9,313 nucleotides of DNA from DAIRET01 sp036795455 (GTDB lineage Bacteria; Bacteroidota; Ignavibacteria; Ignavibacteriales; Ignavibacteriaceae), in contig DAIRET010000113.1 of the NCBI GenBank assembly GCA_036795455.1, forward strand, positions 1 through 9,313, written 5' to 3'. The stretch's first letter is position 1, and each line of letters opens with the position of its first letter. A program made the translations under genes and the position numbers. The notes under the pieces were generated by a model, which saw only the letters and a program-made list of their open reading frames with translations, made no database searches and had not been told where the DNA came from. This document shows positions 7,025 to 9,313 of the stretch, piece by piece.

Positions 7025-8704
7025 ATGGAAAAAACAGAATTTTCAAAACTTCAAAGGAATTTAACCGCACTAATTGAATTCAGCCGCGTTGTTAATTCAA
7101 GCCTGGATATTGAATTCACTTTGAACAACCTTTTATTTAGTTGTATGGGGAAATTCCTTTCTACAAAAGGTTTGATCGCACTTTCAAATAATAACGTGTT
7201 GACTATTCACACTATAAAAGGTTTTGCGGACGATATAAAAAACGAATTCCCCTCTATTGAAACAGGCGAAGCTATTCTTGATAATCCCGGTTTAATTGAA
7301 TTCTTAAAAAAACGCGGACTTGTTCTTGTAGAGAAAATCGAATCATCAAGACGCTTCCTCGGTATTATCTGTTTCGGTGAGAAAATTAATAAAAAGGAGT
7401 ACTCGACAGATGAAAAAGAATTCCTTAAAACCGTATTAAATATTGCATCTTCGGCAATCGAGAATTCAATCTATATCGACGAATTAAAAAAAGTAAACCG
7501 CGACCTTGATACACGTGTTAATAGACTTAGTTCACTATTCGAACTGGGAAAAGAGTTTGCTTTGATTACGGATGAATCACGGTTAAGTAAAGTCCTTGTT
7601 TATACTTTACTCGGACATTTCCTTGTTTCCACCTACTCTGTTCTTACGTTCGAAAACGGTAAAATGAAAATTTTAGAATCAACTTTACCTAAGACGCGGT
7701 TAGCAGAAACTTCAAAAAACTATCATTTGCATGAGATTACTTCTTCTCTCTTTGCACAACAAATAAATCTTATATACCCCGAATTATCACAATTCAATAT
7801 TGAAGTAATTGTCCCGATGCAGCTTCAGGGAGAAACAAAAGGATTGATTATCCTCGGTAGAAGAGGAAACAAACTTGATTACACCGAAAGCGACATTGAA
7901 TTCATCTCTTCACTTGGCAGCCTTGCTATTGTTTCACTTGAGAATAAAAGGTTGTTCAAAGAAGCACTTGAAAAACAGAGGCTTGAAGAAGAACTTGAAA
8001 TTGCAAAAGACATACAGCGGAATCTTCTGCCCGGAACTATCCCGGAACTGAGAAACTTCGATATTGCCGCTTCAACTATTTCGTCCAAACAGGTGGGCGG
8101 AGATTACTACGACATAATATCTCTTGAAGATAATATGTATTGCGTTTCTATCGGGGATGTTTCAGGCAAAGGAGTTCCCGCAGCTTTATTGATGGCTAAT
8201 CTTCAGGCGTTCTTAAAATCTATCTGTAAACAGGGAATGAAACTTGAAATGGCAACCGGGGTAATAAATGATCTAATTTCCGAAAACACATCCGACGGAA
8301 GATTCATTACTTTTTTCTGGGGAATAATAAACGACGAAAAAAGAACTTTCTCTTTTGTTAATGCCGGGCATAATCCTCCCGTCTTAATCAGGAACAGCGA
8401 GATAACCTATTTAAGTAAAGGTGGTATGCTGCTTGGCGTGATGAAGACTTTATTCCCTTACGAGCGTGAAGACCTTACATTGCAAAAAGACGACTTAATC
8501 GTGATGTTCACAGACGGTATTACGGAAGCTAAAAACGCCGAGGATGAAGAGTTCTCCGATGAAAGATTGGAAATCCTTCTAAAAGAGGTTGTAACGGAAT
8601 CTTCCGAAAATATAATGAAGCGTATAAAGAAGGAACTTGAAAAATTTACTAAAGGTTACCCGCAATCGGATGATATTACGATGATGGTAATTAAGGTTAA
8701 GTAA
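7025..8704 (+). CDS. Cytoplasmic GAF-GAF-PP2C (SpoIIE/RsbU-type) serine phosphatase
   Basis: The 559-residue protein has no membrane segment or signal peptide. Two GAF-like sensor regions (about 10-150 and 168-305) are joined by a short charged helix; a signalling helix (304-336) leads into the PP2C domain (about 335-558). Catalytic motifs are complete: GGDYYD (358-363), GDVSGKG (D378), NAGHNPP (446-452), FTDGITEA (D497) and SDDIT (D549, D550). The likely substrate is the phosphorylated STAS protein encoded two genes upstream. The GAF ligands cannot be named: no heme or cyclic-nucleotide signature is evident. The ATG follows the kinase stop codon with no gap and no Shine-Dalgarno, so reinitiation by terminating ribosomes is likely. 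The catalytic half is a clear paralogue of the membrane phosphatase at 4170-6242. This appears to be the last gene of the operon. Confidence 0.92.
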   Translation: MEKTEFSKLQRNLTALIEFSRVVNSSLDIEFTLNNLLFSCMGKFLSTKGLIALSNNNVLTIHTIKGFADDIKNEFPSIETGEAILDNPGLIEFLKKRGLVLVEKIESSRRFLGIICFGEKINKKEYSTDEKEFLKTVLNIASSAIENSIYIDELKKVNRDLDTRVNRLSSLFELGKEFALITDESRLSKVLVYTLLGHFLVSTYSVLTFENGKMKILESTLPKTRLAETSKNYHLHEITSSLFAQQINLIYPELSQFNIEVIVPMQLQGETKGLIILGRRGNKLDYTESDIEFISSLGSLAIVSLENKRLFKEALEKQRLEEELEIAKDIQRNLLPGTIPELRNFDIAASTISSKQVGGDYYDIISLEDNMYCVSIGDVSGKGVPAALLMANLQAFLKSICKQGMKLEMATGVINDLISENTSDGRFITFFWGIINDEKRTFSFVNAGHNPPVLIRNSEITYLSKGGMLLGVMKTLFPYEREDLTLQKDDLIVMFTDGITEAKNAEDEEFSDERLEILLKEVVTESSENIMKRIKKELEKFTKGYPQSDDITMMVIKVK

Positions 8705-8795
8705 AAACCTAATTGTTTTCTCCTTTCGTTTACATACAATTTGAAGTATTTCCCATAAAACTGTTTAAGCATATAGTACGTTTGTTCCCGATTTC

Positions 8796-9313
8796 CTACT
8801 CTTTGTTGTATATGACCGGGGTTTTGTATTTCCAGTCATTCCAAAGTTTTTCATTTGTAACAAGTTCCGCCATAAAATTGCTAACATTTATCCTGCTCGT
8901 CTTACCGGGATTAGAAATAGGGCTGCGTGTTTTTTTATTAAGTACTTCATATAAACTCACTTCTTCTGCATCAATAAGTGAGTCGGGACGAACCGCTACC
9001 CACTCTAAGCCAGCTTCCGAACCGAGATTATAAACAAGGTAATCACAAGCAAGCATATTGTCCCTGTGCGGCGGCAATACGATCTTTAACAGTGAAAATA
9101 TAATCTTTTCACTAAACGTATTTGTTTCTCCTATTGATTTATTTGTATATGCAGTCGTACCCATCAGGATAAACTTAACATTTTTATTCTCTGCTTTAAT
9201 CGCTGCTGCTGCTCTCTTTACTGCGTTGTAAACCAGTTTACGGGGCTGTCTGAAAAGTCCTTTGAAATTTATATTGTGCCCCAGACAGCAGACAACCGAA
9301 TCACAATCCTTTA
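8796..9313 (-). CDS. NAD(P)-binding oxidoreductase, atypical SDR/NmrA-like (5' partial)
   Basis: On the minus strand the frame is open from the window end to TAG at 8798-8796, giving 171 visible residues. An internal ATG at 9164 is not the true start: the upstream part reads DSVVCCLGHN and KNVKFILMG, typical Rossmann-fold strands of an SDR-type protein. The N-terminus with the glycine-rich nucleotide motif lies beyond the window. Conserved-looking patches are LPPHRDN, WVAVRPDSL, KTSRINVSNFM and the C-terminal TPVIYN. I recall these from a bacterial NAD(P)-dependent oxidoreductase family; the substrate is unknown. The gene is convergent with the partner-switching operon. The 91-nt gap between them (8705-8795) shows only a weak 6-bp inverted repeat (8711-8716 and 8736-8741) and no convincing terminator. 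Confidence 0.8.
   Translation of the reverse strand, partial: KDCDSVVCCLGHNINFKGLFRQPRKLVYNAVKRAAAAIKAENKNVKFILMGTTAYTNKSIGETNTFSEKIIFSLLKIVLPPHRDNMLACDYLVYNLGSEAGLEWVAVRPDSLIDAEEVSLYEVLNKKTRSPISNPGKTSRINVSNFMAELVTNEKLWNDWKYKTPVIYNKE

Noticed and set aside
8705..8795. Bidirectional terminator between the convergent genes
   Set aside because: Only a 6-bp AT-rich inverted repeat with a 19-nt loop was found; it is too weak to call.
8713..9033. Plus-strand open frame of 106 codons after the operon
   Set aside because: It mostly runs antisense to the oxidoreductase gene, and its hydrophobic Phe/Ser-rich product looks like a reverse-complement artefact.
8796..9164. Short complete minus-strand gene starting at ATG 9164
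   Set aside because: The same frame continues without a stop to the window end with Rossmann-like sequence, so 9164 is an internal methionine.

Overview
The window is AT-rich bacterial DNA, most likely from the Bacteroidota/Chlorobiota/Ignavibacteriota group. The best clue is a very large secreted protein (1..3020) that ends in a type IX secretion (T9SS) sorting domain opening with the NYPNPFNPST signature common in Ignavibacteria. Shine-Dalgarno sites are weak or absent at several starts, which fits this group. The phylum is an inference from these features; no rRNA or other marker gene is present.

Layout. Positions 1-3020 (+) hold the 3' part of the T9SS-exported multidomain protein, cut at its N-terminus by the window edge with the tail of a signal peptide still visible. 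Positions 3021-3182 are an intergenic gap containing an imperfect palindromic element of about 111 bp. Positions 3183-3986 (+) encode a complete class D (OXA-type) serine beta-lactamase with all its catalytic motifs. Positions 3987-4169 are a gap with a short hairpin and only a speculative promoter. Positions 4170-8704 (+) form a tight four-gene operon. Positions 8796-9313 (-) hold the 3' part of a convergent NAD(P)-binding oxidoreductase gene, cut at its N-terminus by the window end.

The operon is a partner-switching (Rsb/SpoIIA-like) regulatory module. Its order is: an 8-TM-GAF-PP2C phosphatase (RsbU-like), a STAS anti-sigma-factor antagonist (RsbV/SpoIIAA-like), an RsbW-like HATPase serine kinase, and a soluble GAF-GAF-PP2C phosphatase. 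Junctions are an 8-nt overlap, a gap of about 10 nt, and direct abutment (TAA then ATG), so the four products are probably translated together. By analogy, the kinase would phosphorylate the STAS protein on Ser58 and hold a target such as a sigma factor. Either phosphatase, one reading a membrane signal and one a cytoplasmic signal, would dephosphorylate the STAS protein and free the target. No sigma factor or other output protein is encoded in the window, so the output is unknown.

The most interesting points are the two-input phosphatase design sharing one STAS/kinase pair, the signalling helix conserved between the two phosphatases, a diverged duplicated domain inside the secreted protein, and the palindromic element in front of the beta-lactamase gene.
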